A stretch of DNA of 64,000 nucleotides from Paracentrotus lividus (Eukaryota; Echinodermata; Echinoidea; Camarodonta; Echinidae): positions 22,225,754 to 22,289,753 of the forward strand of contig CALNVZ010002974.1 in assembly GCA_940671915.1 (NCBI GenBank), in the 5' to 3' direction. Below are positions 11,544-23,624 of this stretch, piece by piece. A program made the position numbers and the translations under genes. The notes below the pieces were generated by a model. The model did not search any database. It was not told the DNA's origin and saw only the letters and a list, made by a program, of their open reading frames with translations. The number at the start of each line of letters is the position of its first letter. Within the stretch, counting starts at the first letter, position 1.

Positions 11544-11779
11544 TTCTCTGATACTTGAGGGCGTGTCATCTTTGGTGACCTTGGGGGTGAACTTTGACCT
11601 TCTTCTCTAAATCTGCTGAGTTTAGGAGAGGCTGGTTGATTACGTAATACCTCACTAGGTTTAGTAGTACCAGGAGGCATTGTGGGTAGTACGCGCACCA
11701 TCTGTGCACGCTCCACAGGCTGAGGTTTCTTGGCTACTATTGGTGGGCTTTCTTTGGTAGGTACTAGTTCTTCCATTAG
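11544..11779 (-). CDS. PPP1R9A-like: Neurabin exon 10: basic SP-rich linker
   Basis: Seventy-eight full codons from acceptor AAACAG (phase 0) to a consensus donor GTGAGT, leaving AA for exon 11. The translation begins LMEELVPTKESPPIVAKKP, continues QPVERAQMVRVLPTMPPG and TTKPSEVLRNQPASPKLSRF, and ends SSPPRSPKMTRPQVSE. It is rich in SP, TKP and basic residues (SPKLSRF, PRSPKM), a pattern typical of proline-directed kinase targets in scaffold linkers. No folded domain is recognised. The in-frame TGA just past the donor shows that splicing is required, so the donor choice is well constrained. Confidence 0.88.
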
Positions 11780-12224
11780 CTGTTTGGAAAATAATCAAAA
11801 TTAGTATTATCAAATTATTTGTTTTGTTTACACAATTATACTAAATCTCTATATATATCTGGTCATGTATGTCATATGTGAACCTATGATTTTGCGTTTC
11901 ATGTTTCCACAGAAAGGCCATTAATACAAACATTACTCTAACTAATTAAATAGATGGTTTTCAAAGTTCCTGCTTCACAGGGTTATTAGTAACACATGAT
12001 TCTTTACATGTGCTATCTCAAAAGTTTAAAAAATGAGACAAAAAAATTGTGAAAAACTTTTTTAACTCGATTTTGTGCGATGGAAGATGAGTGAGGCGTT
12101 TCAGCAGGAAGCCGACAGTATATATTCTCCCTGTCTAACACAGGAATCTAAAAATTCCTGTAACAAACTGGTAATATACCAAATATTCATTTGGGAATTT
12201 GAAGAAATGCAATTGAACAATTTG

Positions 12225-12420
12225 GCTATTAGACCAATTAGCAATTAGACCAAGTGGTCATTTGACCAAATGAAAAGTAGACAAAGTATGTATTAGGCTA
12301 ATGGGAAATTAGACTAAATTGTTAGTAGACCAAATGGGAATAGCACATATGGCATTAGACAATAACAGAATTGAGCCATCCGCTATTAGACCAAGTGGAT
12401 ATACATTGTAACCCTCTAAA
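12225..12420. repeat. Degenerate ATTAGACCAAATGGG minisatellite
   Basis: A dozen imperfect units of 14-20 bp built on ATTAGACCAAGTGG / TTTGACCAAATG in the intron between exons 9 and 10, ending right beside the exon 9 donor. Confidence 0.85.
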
Positions 12421-12428
12421 GCACCCAC

Positions 12429-12584
12429 CTCTGTACTTGACTGAGCCCTATCTCGTAGATGAGTAAGAGAGGGACGACTTCTCCTGGCCAATTGACTATC
12501 GGCACTGGTTACCAAGGAGATCTTGGATCTCTCTACGCTGGTATCAAGACGAGGTGTCTCTGGCATCATCAAAGCACTGAACAC
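12429..12584 (-). CDS. PPP1R9A-like: Neurabin exon 9: conserved-looking basic linker
   Basis: Fifty-two codons, phase 0 at both ends. I chose the acceptor TAACACCCAG|GTGTTCAG because it has an upstream pyrimidine tract (TCTTTCTTT) and is the only AG that keeps the phase with exon 8; the later AGs at TTCAG and GCCAG do not. The donor is GTGGGT. The translation runs VFSALMMPETPRLDTSVERS, then KISLVTSADSQLARRSRPSL and THLRDRAQSSTE. It is less low-complexity than the neighbouring linker exons and is probably a conserved segment. Its 5' splice-junction sequence has been copied into a tandem array directly upstream (12585-12858). Confidence 0.88.
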
Positions 12585-12858
12585 CTGGGTGTTAAAGAAA
12601 GAATCAAATCATTGAATAATTATCTCTGGCATCAAAGCACTTAACACCTGGTTGTTGCATCAAAGCACTTAACACCATGGTTAAAGCACTGAACACCTGG
12701 GCGTTAAAGAAAGAATCAAATCATTGAATAATTGTCTCTGGCATCAAAGCACTTAACACAATAGTGTTAAAGAAAGAGTAAAATCATTCAATAATTATCT
12801 CTGGCATCAAAGCACTGAACACCTGGGTGTTAAAGAAAGAGTCATTGAATAATTATCT
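12558..12858. repeat. Tandem copies of the exon 9 acceptor junction
   Basis: About five imperfect copies of a unit of roughly 64 bp that contains the first ~25 coding bases of exon 9, its AG acceptor and part of the pyrimidine tract. The 18-base core AAAGCACTGAACACCTGG (plus strand) is intact at the real junction and again near 12683 and 12809; other copies have changes (CACTTAACAC). Confidence 0.9.
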
Positions 12859-13585
12859 AGCAAAGAATGAATATCTTATCAAATTTTGTATGTACATATG
12901 CTTTGCTTTTTACAGATCTATTCAGGTCATAAAACTGCATTAGCCCTTTGTTAAATGGTAAGTATATTTTTATGCTAAAAAAAAAAAAAAAATTAAAATA
13001 AATAAAAATTAGGATAGAATAGAAAACACATTCGAGTAGAATGCAAGATGGTAAACACTTGCATGCGTGGTAGAAAAATATGAATGCGATAATAATTAAA
13101 TATTTAAAAATTATGTTTTTGTTTAAGAATTAAGACAAGAAAACAAGCACATGATCAACCCTTCCTGTTTCTGTAATTTCTTTTTTATTCTTTACCAATC
13201 AGCTTGATTTCATTTTTATTTTATTTAGTCAGTGGGAGTAAATGGTTGTGTTCACATGGGAATATTGGAGTTTAATTCATAGGGTTTCTTATTCTCCAGA
13301 ATCAAATTTTTGATAGCTATCCCAGAGTCAGGTTCACAAAGAGTTTGTATAATTCTTGAGGATGCATAACCTTAAGAATTAAAACCAAAACCCCAAGATC
13401 TGTTCGGGTAAATAATTCCCGTCTAATTCTTGAAGCCATAAACCCTGAATGTGTCCTCATGCACATGTCTGAACTCCAAGTTATTAATACCCTCAAGAAT
13501 TTAATTCTTGAGGATAACTTGAGGTTAACTTGGAGTTAAGGCTGGTTGTGTAAACATAACTAATGTGTCTGGTATAGAAACTAAC

Positions 13586-13794
13586 CTCATTAGCCATCTG
13601 ACTACCTAGACCCTCCTCCTCCTCCCCCTTCTCCTCTTCCACTTCATCATCATCTTCATCATCGTCGGGTAAGCCTGAGATGTGATACGTTCCCTCAGTC
13701 CCTGATAAATCACTGTCAGAATCATTCTGTGATTGATCATCATCATCATCTGGTTGCTCTTCTCTGGATGGTATCGGTGCTGATTGAAGAGGCG
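13586..13794 (-). CDS. PPP1R9A-like: Neurabin exon 8: strongly acidic linker
   Basis: Sixty-nine codons after two junction bases, ending in phase 0 at donor GTTAGT; acceptor TATCCAG. The translation begins PLQSAPIPSREEQPDDDDD, contains SQNDSDSDLSGTEGTYHISG and ends in two acidic runs (DDDEDDDEVEEE, GEEEE) and GLGSQMANE. The SDSD patch and the aspartate/glutamate runs are typical casein kinase II-type regions. The CATCAT and CTC repeats at DNA level make the lengths of the acidic runs likely to vary between alleles. No domain is recognised. Confidence 0.88.
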
Positions 13795-13886
13795 CTGGAT
13801 AGATAATAATATCATCAATAAAAACATGGTAATAAGTTTAGTACATGCTATAACACATCTATCTCATGAATAATGAAGTAATACCG

Positions 13887-14140
13887 TACATGTTGGCTCA
13901 ATCAGTGCCCACCTTTTAAATGGGAGAACGGGGTTTGATCCCCGGTCGAGTCATACCAAAGACCTGAAAAAAAAGGGACCCTCTGCCTTCTAACCAGGCT
14001 CGGTACTCGGAATGGAGAGGGGTAATAATAACATTATGTTAGGCACGGCCCGCTGAGAGAACAGTTCATTATAAGAGCGAAAGTGGTTACCATTGGTAAA
14101 TAAGTTACTACTACTATAATTATTATTACTATTGTTATAA
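13887..14140 (+). mobile_element. tRNA-derived SINE-like element
   Basis: The head carries an A-box-like TGGCTCAATCAGTGCC and a B-box-like GGGTTTGATCCCCGGTCG. A non-tRNA body follows (GGCACGGCCCGCTGAGAGAA) and then a TTA/ACT-rich tail (TTACTACTACTATAATTATT), as expected of a SINE inserted in intron 7. Confidence 0.75.
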
Positions 14141-14320
14141 TGCTTGGATTACTTTCATTTCTTTTTACTACAATCTAAAGGGAAATGTTTGCCTAACCCT
14201 AATACTATAAATATTACAAAGTAGAAAATATAAAATGAGATGGAATCTGAATGCTTCCAAATATTCTGAATTCGCAATATCATGAAATCCAATTAAAAAG
14301 ATTTAAAAAAATATATATAC

Positions 14321-15316
14321 AGTGTGTTCCTAAAAAAAGAGGACCGAAGTTCAAAGGTCAGTCATTCCAAAAGTATATGGTTTATTCTTGTGATTTGTTA
14401 CTAGAATAATAAGTAACTCATCAGCTTTAATTTGAGACATTGCTGACGTCTAAATTGTAATGGGTCACAGAGTTAGGGTCCTTTGAAGGTAATAGGTACA
14501 AAACCCTTTTTTCCAAGTTTTTGGTTTTTGGGTACGAAACAAAATTTTTGTTAGTTTTGGTTTCATCGTTTTGGGGTATTTTTTCACACAAGGTTTCAAT
14601 GAAATTCATCTCATTTCCAAAGGACCACTGGCAATGAGATGGGTTCACTATTATGGGCCTGGAGTCGTGGTGACGTCGTGGTGACGTCTCCTGAGACTTC
14701 AGGGCGTCGTGGGTAAATCGAACAAAAGTCTGAAAAAATTGTCAATCCTGTTTGATTTCTTTTAATCGCTAGCAAGTTCCGACAAAGTTTCTGAGAGTCG
14801 TGGATACTTTCGTGCATATTTAGGGGACGTCGCGGCAACCACGCGACGCTCACAGAGACTTGCTTGCGTCTGAAAGAAGTCTACTAAAATATTGAACATG
14901 TTTGACATTTGTTTGGTTTTCTCGCGACTTCCTGGAGACTCAGGATCCGTCGCAGTGACCTCTCCGAGACTCCAGAGACTCATAATTAAGAACGCATCTC
15001 ATTACCAGTGAGAAATCCACTTTAGAAAGAAGATGACATTTCATTGAAACTTGCTGAAAGAGATCCAATGACACCAATTACTTAAGAAAGGTTTGTTTCA
15101 TACCCAAAAACCACAAACTTGGAAAAAACGGGTTTTGTACCTATCGCCTTCAAAAGACCCTAACTCTGTGACCCATTACACTTTGGACGTCAGCAATGTC
15201 TCAAATTAAAGCTGATGAGTTACTTAATATTTTAGTAAACGAATCACAAGAATAAACCATATACTTTTGGAATGACTGACCTTTGAACTTCGGTCCTCTT
15301 TTTTTAGGAACACACT
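14321..15316. mobile_element. Non-autonomous foldback DNA element, about 1 kb
   Basis: Inverted repeats of more than 240 bp each. The left end is AGTGTGTTCCTAAAAAAAGA, the right end TTTTTTTAGGAACACACT; the arms pair through GACATTGCTGACGTC and TGGGTCACAGAGTTAGGGTC. The roughly 430 bp centre is rich in GTCGTGG, GACGTC and GAGACT words and is itself partly self-complementary. No transposase frame. Flanks are (TA)n, so the target-site duplication cannot be read. Confidence 0.88.
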
Positions 15317-16935
15317 ATATAAAATTATTAATTTATATTTATGTATAAGTGATTTCAAATTTAACAAGCTTTATTAGAAAGTAGTTAACCTTTGTTTCTT
15401 CACATTAGTATAAGTTCTTCACAAGAAATAGCTTGTGGTTATTGTAAGAATCAACCACGTCCTCTGCCTTATACAAAATATTATCACAAAGCAACCATAT
15501 GTCCATATATATATATATGTGTGTATATATATATATATATATTATATACATGCTGTCTGTGAACATATATCTTCCACATTTTTCCTTTAAAAAATCACAG
15601 GAATGACCATCTATATATTATTACCTCTAAATGATTGCTGAAACTGAATATTCTATTTATACTGCAATGCCCCTGACATAATAATACAGGTTATCTCCAC
15701 ACAAGGTCCACAAAAAATCTAAAGTTAGTTTTAATATACATAAATCTATCACCTCAACAATAATTCTATTAATAGAAATAAACTACACTTGTGCAGACAC
15801 GTTAGGGAAAATCTCTTGTTACATGTCATTGAAATGTGAGAAAGACTTTAATTTCATTTATGTAAATTTCATATTAAATTGAAGCAAATTCAGTATAATC
15901 CAACATTGTGCATTTATTACCCATAAATCTCTCAGAAAAAAATGCTATCATGATATAAATGTAATAAACAGGGGGAAAGAAGAATATTTTATGGTTACTG
16001 TTATCAATGAATAACAACGCATGTCAAACTTATTATCTAGATCACAATAATCATCTGTTTAGATTCAAACTTCAATAATCTAGTTTTTTACCCTTTATTT
16101 CTAAATTGTCTTGAAGGACATTTCTTATCATGATCAAAATCTGTGTACATATTCATAATAATTGAATTCATACCCACAGGCCAGTGAGTATCGATCGAAA
16201 TAAGACAGCCCAAATGATAAATAAAATGGATGAAATGCAACAATTTAAGCACAAGAAATATAGTTGATGAACGGCTCTTTAGACAAGTCTAACATGAATA
16301 AATCATTTTATATATTCCTTGAAGGATGGAGCTTGCATGGTGAAAGTAAATTAGTGGTAAATTTTGTGTGAACACCACGTGGTACTTACGAAAGAATCAA
16401 TAATAGTAATTTTCAGGACTACCACATGGTGTTCCCGCTAAAATTGACCACTAACAAATCATTTAGTTGAGTTTGATATCGATTGAACATACAGCATATA
16501 CCACAATGATGTGACATGCTACACATAACAAGATTACAACTGATCAATACAGAAATATAACTAACAAGGTTTGAGTGAAAAGCGGGAGGTCAAATGAAAT
16601 ATTTTGATTCCACACAAAAGTTTTGTACCCCTTTACCTGTTGATACGAGTCCCAAATATGGTCACCATCTATAAGATATTGCTTCTAAACTATTGAAGGA
16701 CAGTTTGTAATAGTTCATTAGTTTTTTTTTTAAATTTCAATACTAAGCGTAAAATTGTCGATCAATCTAGCAATTACAAATTGCAAGTACAACTGTGTAT
16801 TGCACCTTTCATTGAACTGTCATATTTAGAATATTGTCAAATAATTTGGAAATACAAAAATGGATTTCATTCTAAAAATTAAAATCCTGGTTAGATATAA
16901 TTAAGAAATAATTTTGGGTTGACCCCCCCCCCCCC

Positions 16936-16966
<31 letters not shown>

Positions 16967-18704
16967 ATAACCATCCTGTTGAAACAAAGACTGGATTTTG
17001 AGATATTTAAAGAAATGTAGGCAGTCAGTTTCATAATGCATAGACACATGCAGAGTTGCAGACTATCCAACAAACATTCTACTTATCAAATATGCACAAA
17101 TTCCACACAAAATCATTCCGTATCGAGACGTTCATATCAAGACATTATTAATACATGCCATGCATTCGAACTGGTTGGAATTGAACTCCATTAAAAATCT
17201 TGTGGAGTTTTCTTTCACACTTCTTCTTACCACAAATGAGATGGCCCATGTCGAAGTCCCATTCAAAGTCTGTTCATTTATGAATTATATAACAAGTATT
17301 AGGTTGGATGATGATATGATGATCAAGAAGAAAGACAGAGTAAAAAATATATAAAAAATAAGTTTGTCTGAAATAATAATACACAACACAACATCAAGAA
17401 TACAAACAAAGTTGTAATCAGATGACAGATAAAAAAAAGTTGAAATGGATTCAAGAAGAAGTTGTGATGAGAAAAGCAAGATGCACAAAAAACATTAAGA
17501 ATGATATGAAATGGTTCAGTTCAACATCATATAAAGCTAAGGTACTTGTCAATGCTTATAATAACAAAACTTATTCAATTTTTGCATACAAATTTGCTAC
17601 TTTTTAAAAATTCGGTTTAGCCAAGAAATTTATGCACATCTCCTAAAAAGGAGTACAAAAAAAAGTGATGTAAATATGTGTCATTTTTACTTTCTTGCTT
17701 ATCATGCTCTAAAATTTTGAAAATCTAAAGAAAGATTTTATTTTGATGCATTTCAGAAGTACCTTAGCAAATGAATGAAAGTATCATTACTCAATAGTAA
17801 GAAATGGATACACAAAAAGCAAGAATTATAATAGCAGAAAGATGAGGTGTGTCATGAAAATAGTATGAAAACTAATGAGACATGAGTATCAAGTACACAA
17901 CAAGAAACAGCCTAAAAGTAACATTCAAATAGAAGAATGTCATAAATGAGCTAAATACATAAAAACAATGTAAGAGAAGAAATATAGATACAAAATATGG
18001 AAATACAGACATATGAAACAAAATATTAGAAGTAGTAGATAAAATGATGAATGATGTGTATGATCAGTTGACATGTGTTAATATATCAAATGATGATTGG
18101 TATAATTCAGTAGTCGGAATAATAGATTGCATTACAATTGCATCAACTGCACTGTTTTCTCTACTTATAAACATGTTATTGTTATATCAATTACACTACT
18201 ATTTGAATTTACAATGGGCTCCAGGTCTTTTCAGCTTATTATTGCAATCCTGTAAGTTCACTTTTTAAGGATAACCATTTCACAAATTCTACTTTTCTTC
18301 ATCAAAAATCTTCCTTCAAAAGCATTAGCCTACAGTTTCATGGTTTATTATGAAATAAAATGTATTTATCATTCAGAAAATAATTCTGAAATGGAATGTA
18401 TCGAAAACACAACATTTAACATGATAGACAAACATGGAAACTGAAGAACTTAACAGAAAAACCCCTTCACACCAATCATGTTCACTACCTCATAAAACTA
18501 TATTTGAAATGAGAGCCAGCTTTTCTTTTTCTCTGAAATGCATTTACAAAGTTCATATTCTAGCTATGTTCTTAAATTGTTGTTTCAAACATTTTTTCTA
18601 TTGATTTCATAATTACATAAACACCAAGTCAGATAGGAATGACGTAAATTCTTCGTACAGCTGATCAGATCATGCGATGCTCTAAAAACCTGTGCACTCA
18701 TTCT
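15317..18704. other. Intron 7 interior, no gene recognised
   Basis: AT-rich intronic DNA. Visible items: a (TA)n tract at 15508-15542, a small foldback at 16350-16452 (TTAGTGGTAAATTTTG against CTAAAATTGACCACTAA, with a CACCACGTGGTACTT / ACTACCACATGGTG loop side), and a C run followed by about 28 A at 16923-16964. Open frames here look like chance frames. Confidence 0.6.
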
Positions 18705-19162
18705 TAATATAGGTTTTCCCGGTCAATTTCATTGTTTTGTCAATCAATTACATATTAGAGGCATTCATTTTCGGAAAAAACATTGATGCATCGAAATGTT
18801 GCCAGTCAAAATCGTATTCAATCATCAAAATTAACGATTGTTGTGATCGATTTCATATTTGCGCATTCTACTTCACATAATAAGCATATACATTCGGCAA
18901 TAGCTATTCAAATTCGTTTTCATCCTGTCGACATTTCATTCCATATTCGCACTAATTTGAATGCACAAATAATGAAATTAAGTGCCTATATCCGAATTTG
19001 AACTTTGTAACCATTATTTTGTGTACCTGAAAACGAATTTAAAAGCATGAACACGAAATTGTTTGACTAAAGTCAGTCTGTTGCATCAAATACACGAATT
19101 TGAATACATATTAAATTAAAACGGATAATAAATGTATGAAATTGGCCGAGAAAACCTATATT
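18705..19162. mobile_element. Foldback MITE with AATATAGGTTTTC ends
   Basis: About 460 bp bounded by TAATATAGGTTTTCCCGGTC on the left and GGCCGAGAAAACCTATATTA on the right (imperfect inverted repeat). The interior is unusually rich in ATTCG / CGAAT words. No coding capacity. Confidence 0.75.
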
Positions 19163-19243
19163 ATTTTTTATTATGTCCTTAGGATTGCTTCTGTCACACA
19201 TAGTGCATTTTCATTTATTTTTGCAAATGACCATCCTTTCCCA

Positions 19244-19491
19244 TTAACTCTTAACGTGCCATATTAATTTATAGCAAAAAAAAGTAGACTTTCTTTTAAA
19301 ATCTTTTAAAATGGTATAAAATAGTCTTTCTTGGTGTAAATGATGGGAAATCGATCCACAGGCACAATACAATCAACTGTGCTATTTGCAAAGCCTATAC
19401 TGCAAGCAATCAAGAGAAAATGAATTATTACGATTGTATAGATAATAAGTACAATTGCACGAAAACGTGTCCGTGGCACGCTAAGGGTTAA
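19244..19491. mobile_element. Short foldback element with TTAACNCTTAGCGTGCC-type ends
   Basis: The left end TTAACTCTTAACGTGCC and right end GGCACGCTAAGGGTTAA are inverted repeats enclosing about 215 bp. The inner segments near 19320-19490 show further weak pairing. Non-coding. Confidence 0.6.
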
Positions 19492-20471
19492 GAAGTGCAT
19501 ATAGTAATAATGTCCTTAATTCTTTCCTTGATATGTTAGCTATGACCTTAACTTGTCACGTACTTATCTTTACTCAGACCTTAATGGTGTTTCTTAGAAA
19601 GCGGTGCTACCTTGCCCTAAAAGTGCTGCAGGAAGATCTACAGAGATTAGAACACCTCCGTGTCTTATAAACAATGTAATTGCATTGACCTCATAGAACA
19701 TAATGGGATCATGAATTGATGTGAAGGGACCTTTCGCCTTAATCAGGATTAAAATTGATCATTACAACACAAAATATACAGAACAAGACAAGGAAAGCAG
19801 TTATTTACATGATGGTAACAGTAACAGAATAAAAAGAAGCAAAGCATGAATTAAAAACAACTTGTGAATGCTTGAAAGAGAGAAGATGATGAAACTAATA
19901 AAAGTTGATAAAATATGTTAGTCAAACGAAGAGAATAGGAATTGTTGTTATGTTTCTGTTAAAGTGCTTTTTGTTTTGATTTAACATTGAGTCTTGTGTC
20001 TCTTTGTCTTCTGTTATTCCTATATCATGACTGCTTTTACCATTTTGAGTCTCCTTAAGAATTGTTTTCAGGACTGTGATTATCCAAACACACCTCGGGT
20101 CTTGTCTAATATCAGTGTCATAGTATAAATATTAGATGACGGGGAAAGTAAAACCGTAAAGAAAAAAACCCTGAAACAACTTTCAGCAACGCTTGTCCAT
20201 TAATGCTTAATCAATCTAGGCCATGTTGGAGATCTATAAAGTGATCAGACTTTCATATCTAAGGCCCTCTTTTTATTTGTTTTAACTAATACCTTAGAAT
20301 GGCTTTTCAAGATTCTAAGTATAAGGAGTTTATAAAACATTAATTCACTTAATCAGATGAAACTTAAATAAACTTTATTAATAAAACAAAAACAAAAAGC
20401 ACATTTAAATTGGTTAATGATTTGTTTGCATACTATTCTGACTTCGTGTTTCAAAAATGTAAATAATTTAT

Positions 20472-20595
20472 ATCGTCGGCTGAGAACCAGAAGGGCACTA
20501 TTACAGATCAAAGATGCTCCGTTGAGAACCAGAATGGCGCTATTACCATTGGCTTTGTACAGCAATAGCGCCCTTCTGGCTCTCAACAGACGATA
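20472..20595. mobile_element. Palindromic MITE family C, short copy
   Basis: About 125 bp with nearly complete self-complementarity: ATCGTCGGCTGAGAACCAGA on the left and GGCTCTCAACAGACGATAT on the right, with an inner GAACCAGAATGGCGCTATTA pairing with AATAGCGCCCTTCTGG. Longer copies are at 34841-35010 and 45626-45791. Both strands give look-alike short open frames, which are artefacts. Confidence 0.85.
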
Positions 20596-21745
20596 TCCAA
20601 GTCAATGAATGACTTCGAATTAAATTCACAGGAATGTAAGACCAGTAAGTTGTTAGTCAAGAAAGCAACATAAATAGGGCAAGAGACAGTGCAAGAGGGT
20701 CAGAAATGCAATCAAGCTGGGGGAAAAAAATGCTTATGCAATGAAATACACTAATACTAGCTCTTTGATGCATTATCCTTCAAATGTTTATTTAAAATCA
20801 TAAATGTGAAAATTTATAACTCTTTACCCAGTCTGGTAGTGGTAAAATTTCATCTTACTGATGATGATTTTGAAAGTCAATCTGTTTCAGGTTATATTAT
20901 TAAGTATGTGCTCATTGTGTAGTAACAAATAAAAACTGTAATATTGTTTTTATCATATGAAATTGAAAACTCCTTTTTTTTAAATGGTTGCAAAAAAAAA
21001 AGTGGCTCCAATTAAGCAAAATCCAAACAGATATATTGTATAAATCACTAGTCATGAGAATTTGTATTAATTTCAAGATCTACATGTTATATACCTCACT
21101 CTATTTGAAGATTTGTGCAGTATAGAAAAAAATTATTTGCTGAAGATAGGGGAAGATTTTATAGCTGAATGAACTTTTATATCAGTTATAGTCGCAGGGG
21201 TTAGAGAGAAATAAAATTTTGTTAATAAGAACGGATCAAGAGCTGCATAGTTGTTAGGAATAGAATGCATTGGCTGATTCACAAACCTGATAGAAGCATT
21301 TGTATGTCTGGGTTTTTCTTCACTAAAAGTTTAGCCAGGGGGATGTTTCACCAAATCGTTTTTAATTTTACAAATGACTTTATAAACAACTGGTGATCAG
21401 TTCTTTTGCTAAATAATTCATATTGTGATTAGCTTAGCACACAAGAGCATACCAGTCACTCGTAATGTCATTCGTAATTAAGCACGGCTTGGAGAAACAC
21501 CCCTTGGTTTGTATTTCACCCCAATTCCTTTTTCCTTATTATAATAAAGAGAACGAAAAGATAAATTGAAGATACGCTAAACTTGCTAATAGCGGTGGAT
21601 GGATGTGAATACAGCCTTGATTGAAGGTTAGTAGAGTAGATTAGTCCATGATAAGAGCTGAAAATCAGTAGCTTGCTCAGAGAGAGAGAGAGAGAGTTAG
21701 AAAAGGAAAGAGCGAGAGGGAGAGATAGTTGTTTCCTTAGCATAC
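20596..21745. other. Intron 7, proximal part
   Basis: AT-rich intronic DNA with an (AG)n tract at 21678-21697 close to the exon 7 donor. Nothing coding was recognised. Confidence 0.6.
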
Positions 21746-21844
21746 CTTCTGAAGTTTCGTCTACAATCAATTCCTTTCCCTGTGCTTCCAATATTGCCTC
21801 AAATGATGGTACCTGTGCCTGCCTTAGAAGTAATACCTCCTCAT
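21746..21844 (-). CDS. PPP1R9A-like: Neurabin exon 7
   Basis: Thirty-two full codons between acceptor CTGTATCTAG and donor GTATGC. It takes two bases to complete the codon begun in exon 6 (aspartate) and leaves one base for exon 8. The translation is EEVLLLRQAQVPSFEAILEA followed by QGKELIVDETSE. It is helix-prone with leucine/alanine spacing, so it may be a short amphipathic helix in the linker. No family-specific motif was recognised; the assignment rests on splice sites and phase. Confidence 0.85.
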
Positions 21845-22074
21845 CTAGATACAGGAAAGAAGCAATTTATAGCTTGGTTTCACAAAACACACCAAAGAAG
21901 AGAAGCTAATTTAAAGAAAATGATCTGTTGGGGTTAGATTTTACTGATGTTAAGGAATAAAGCTTAGATAGATCACTTATTAATACCAAGGAAAGCAGAT
22001 TTTGTTTCAAACATTTGTATTGTTTGGTGGAAGCAATGCTCTAGGTTTAGAAAAGACATGTGAAAGTGAAGAAA

Positions 22075-22140
22075 ATTAAAATGATGATGATGATGATATT
22101 GATGACGACTGATGATAATTGAAGATAATGATAATAACAT
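22075..22140. repeat. (GAT)n / GATAAT simple repeat
   Basis: Imperfect ATGATGATGATGATGATATT tract followed by GATAATGATAATAAC in intron 6. Confidence 0.8.
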
Positions 22141-23204
22141 TTATATTGAAGATGCCTTTTACTGTTGAGGAAAAGTTTGTTTCAGATTTTGATATGTTTG
22201 CTTTGAGAGAAAGAAAAAGAAAGCCCACACAACGTATGTGTATCAATCTAAACATAACAAATTTTACAATTAATGACAGGTAATATAGGTACTTTCAGCA
22301 TGAATGAATGGAACTGCTTAAAACATTACTAAATATATATAAACCAACATAAATAAACTTGTGCTATTTTACAAATAAAAAACATTGAATTGATTCATGC
22401 TTACAGTTACAGCAATAATAGGAATCAAATAAATTGTATTCCATGTACATTTGTGCTGAATACGAACAAAATGCAGGGGGATGTACAAAACTATCACACT
22501 TATTCCTTTGATTAAAATTATTCCTAACCAAACCCAATTTAAATTATTAATTAGAGCAAAAAACATACAAGTATTTATGTCATCAAAACTTTAAACCTGA
22601 AAAATGTTTTGGATTGTTAGGAAATGATGACCTACCTAATATTACACTTACACACTTTCAGACAGAGGTTTATGAAAATGACAATTTTTCCTTATAAAAA
22701 AAAATAGTTCAAGTTTTCCCCTCTTCAAATAGAAGCTAAATTCATGAAGAGTACATTGTATGTGAAATGATCTAGGTACATGAATGCTGAGGGTGAATGG
22801 AAACACACAAAACATATTGAACAGTCAATAAATAAATACATATTACTTAGGTGCATATAAATTTACTATTATAACACCATCCACTTAATACCAAACAGTG
22901 AATAAACCTTGCATGAGCTGCATACACATAGCAAACTAAATCAAATCAAAAATATTTATCTACTCTTTAAAATTAACTATCCATCTCATAACCCTATATG
23001 ATCTAAAGTCTTATATAACCAAGGGCAATGATATCTAACAAACCAAGTGATCCAATTTATTCTCAAAACCAGTTTATTGACAAATAAATAGAGCTTAACT
23101 CTGCAAAAGTTTTGTCTTTATTCTAGGCAAGTAATGCATCTAATTCATCAGTCACTACAAATGGGGATATAAATCTTTATGCTTGATAGAGATGCTTGAT
23201 TTGA

Positions 23205-23540
23205 GAGATGTAGGGTATGTAACGGAGGAGATCCTTAGTTCGAAACCAAGTCAATGTGCTAGTGCCCTTTGGTAAGGCATTAATCCCCAATAAGTCCCTA
23301 GGATAGGACTTTAAGCCATATGCCACCTGGTTGCTTATTAATAAGCATTAACTGCTTCCCTAGCAGTTAGGTGAAATAAAGCAATCAATTAATCAGTCAA
23401 TCAATCAATTAATTTGCTAAGGCATTAATCCCCGATCCCTGGGATAGGACGTAAAGCCATATGCCCCCTAGATGCTTACTAATAACAATATATTGCTTCA
23501 TTAGCAGTCAGGTATAAGCAGTAAGGTAAAACAAACCAAT
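23205..23540 (+). mobile_element. SINE-like repeats with partial tandem duplication
   Basis: The first copy contains TTAGTTCGAAACCAAGTC (degenerate B box), GTGCCCTTTGGTAAGGCATT and AGGACTTTAAGCCATATGCC, and ends in CAATCAAT repeats (to about 23411). A second partial copy of the body (GCTAAGGCATTAATCCCCGA onward, 23415-23520) repeats it and again ends in a (CAAT)n tail. Confidence 0.7.
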
Positions 23541-23624
23541 CAATAAATCAATCAATCAATCAATCGACCGACCAACCGACCGACCGACTGACAGACGGAC
23601 GGACTGACCGACCAACCAACCAAT
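23521..23624. repeat. (CAAT)n and (CGAC)n tetranucleotide tail
   Basis: AATCAATCAATCAATC grades into CGACCGACCAACCGACCGAC and GACGGACGGACTGACC. It looks like a SINE tail that has mutated as a block at CpG-containing units. Confidence 0.85.

Noticed and set aside
20353-20608. Arginine/leucine-rich short proteins on both strands, also at 34816-35040 and 45614-45802
   Set aside because: They fall in palindromic MITE family C, which reads similarly on both strands; not genes.
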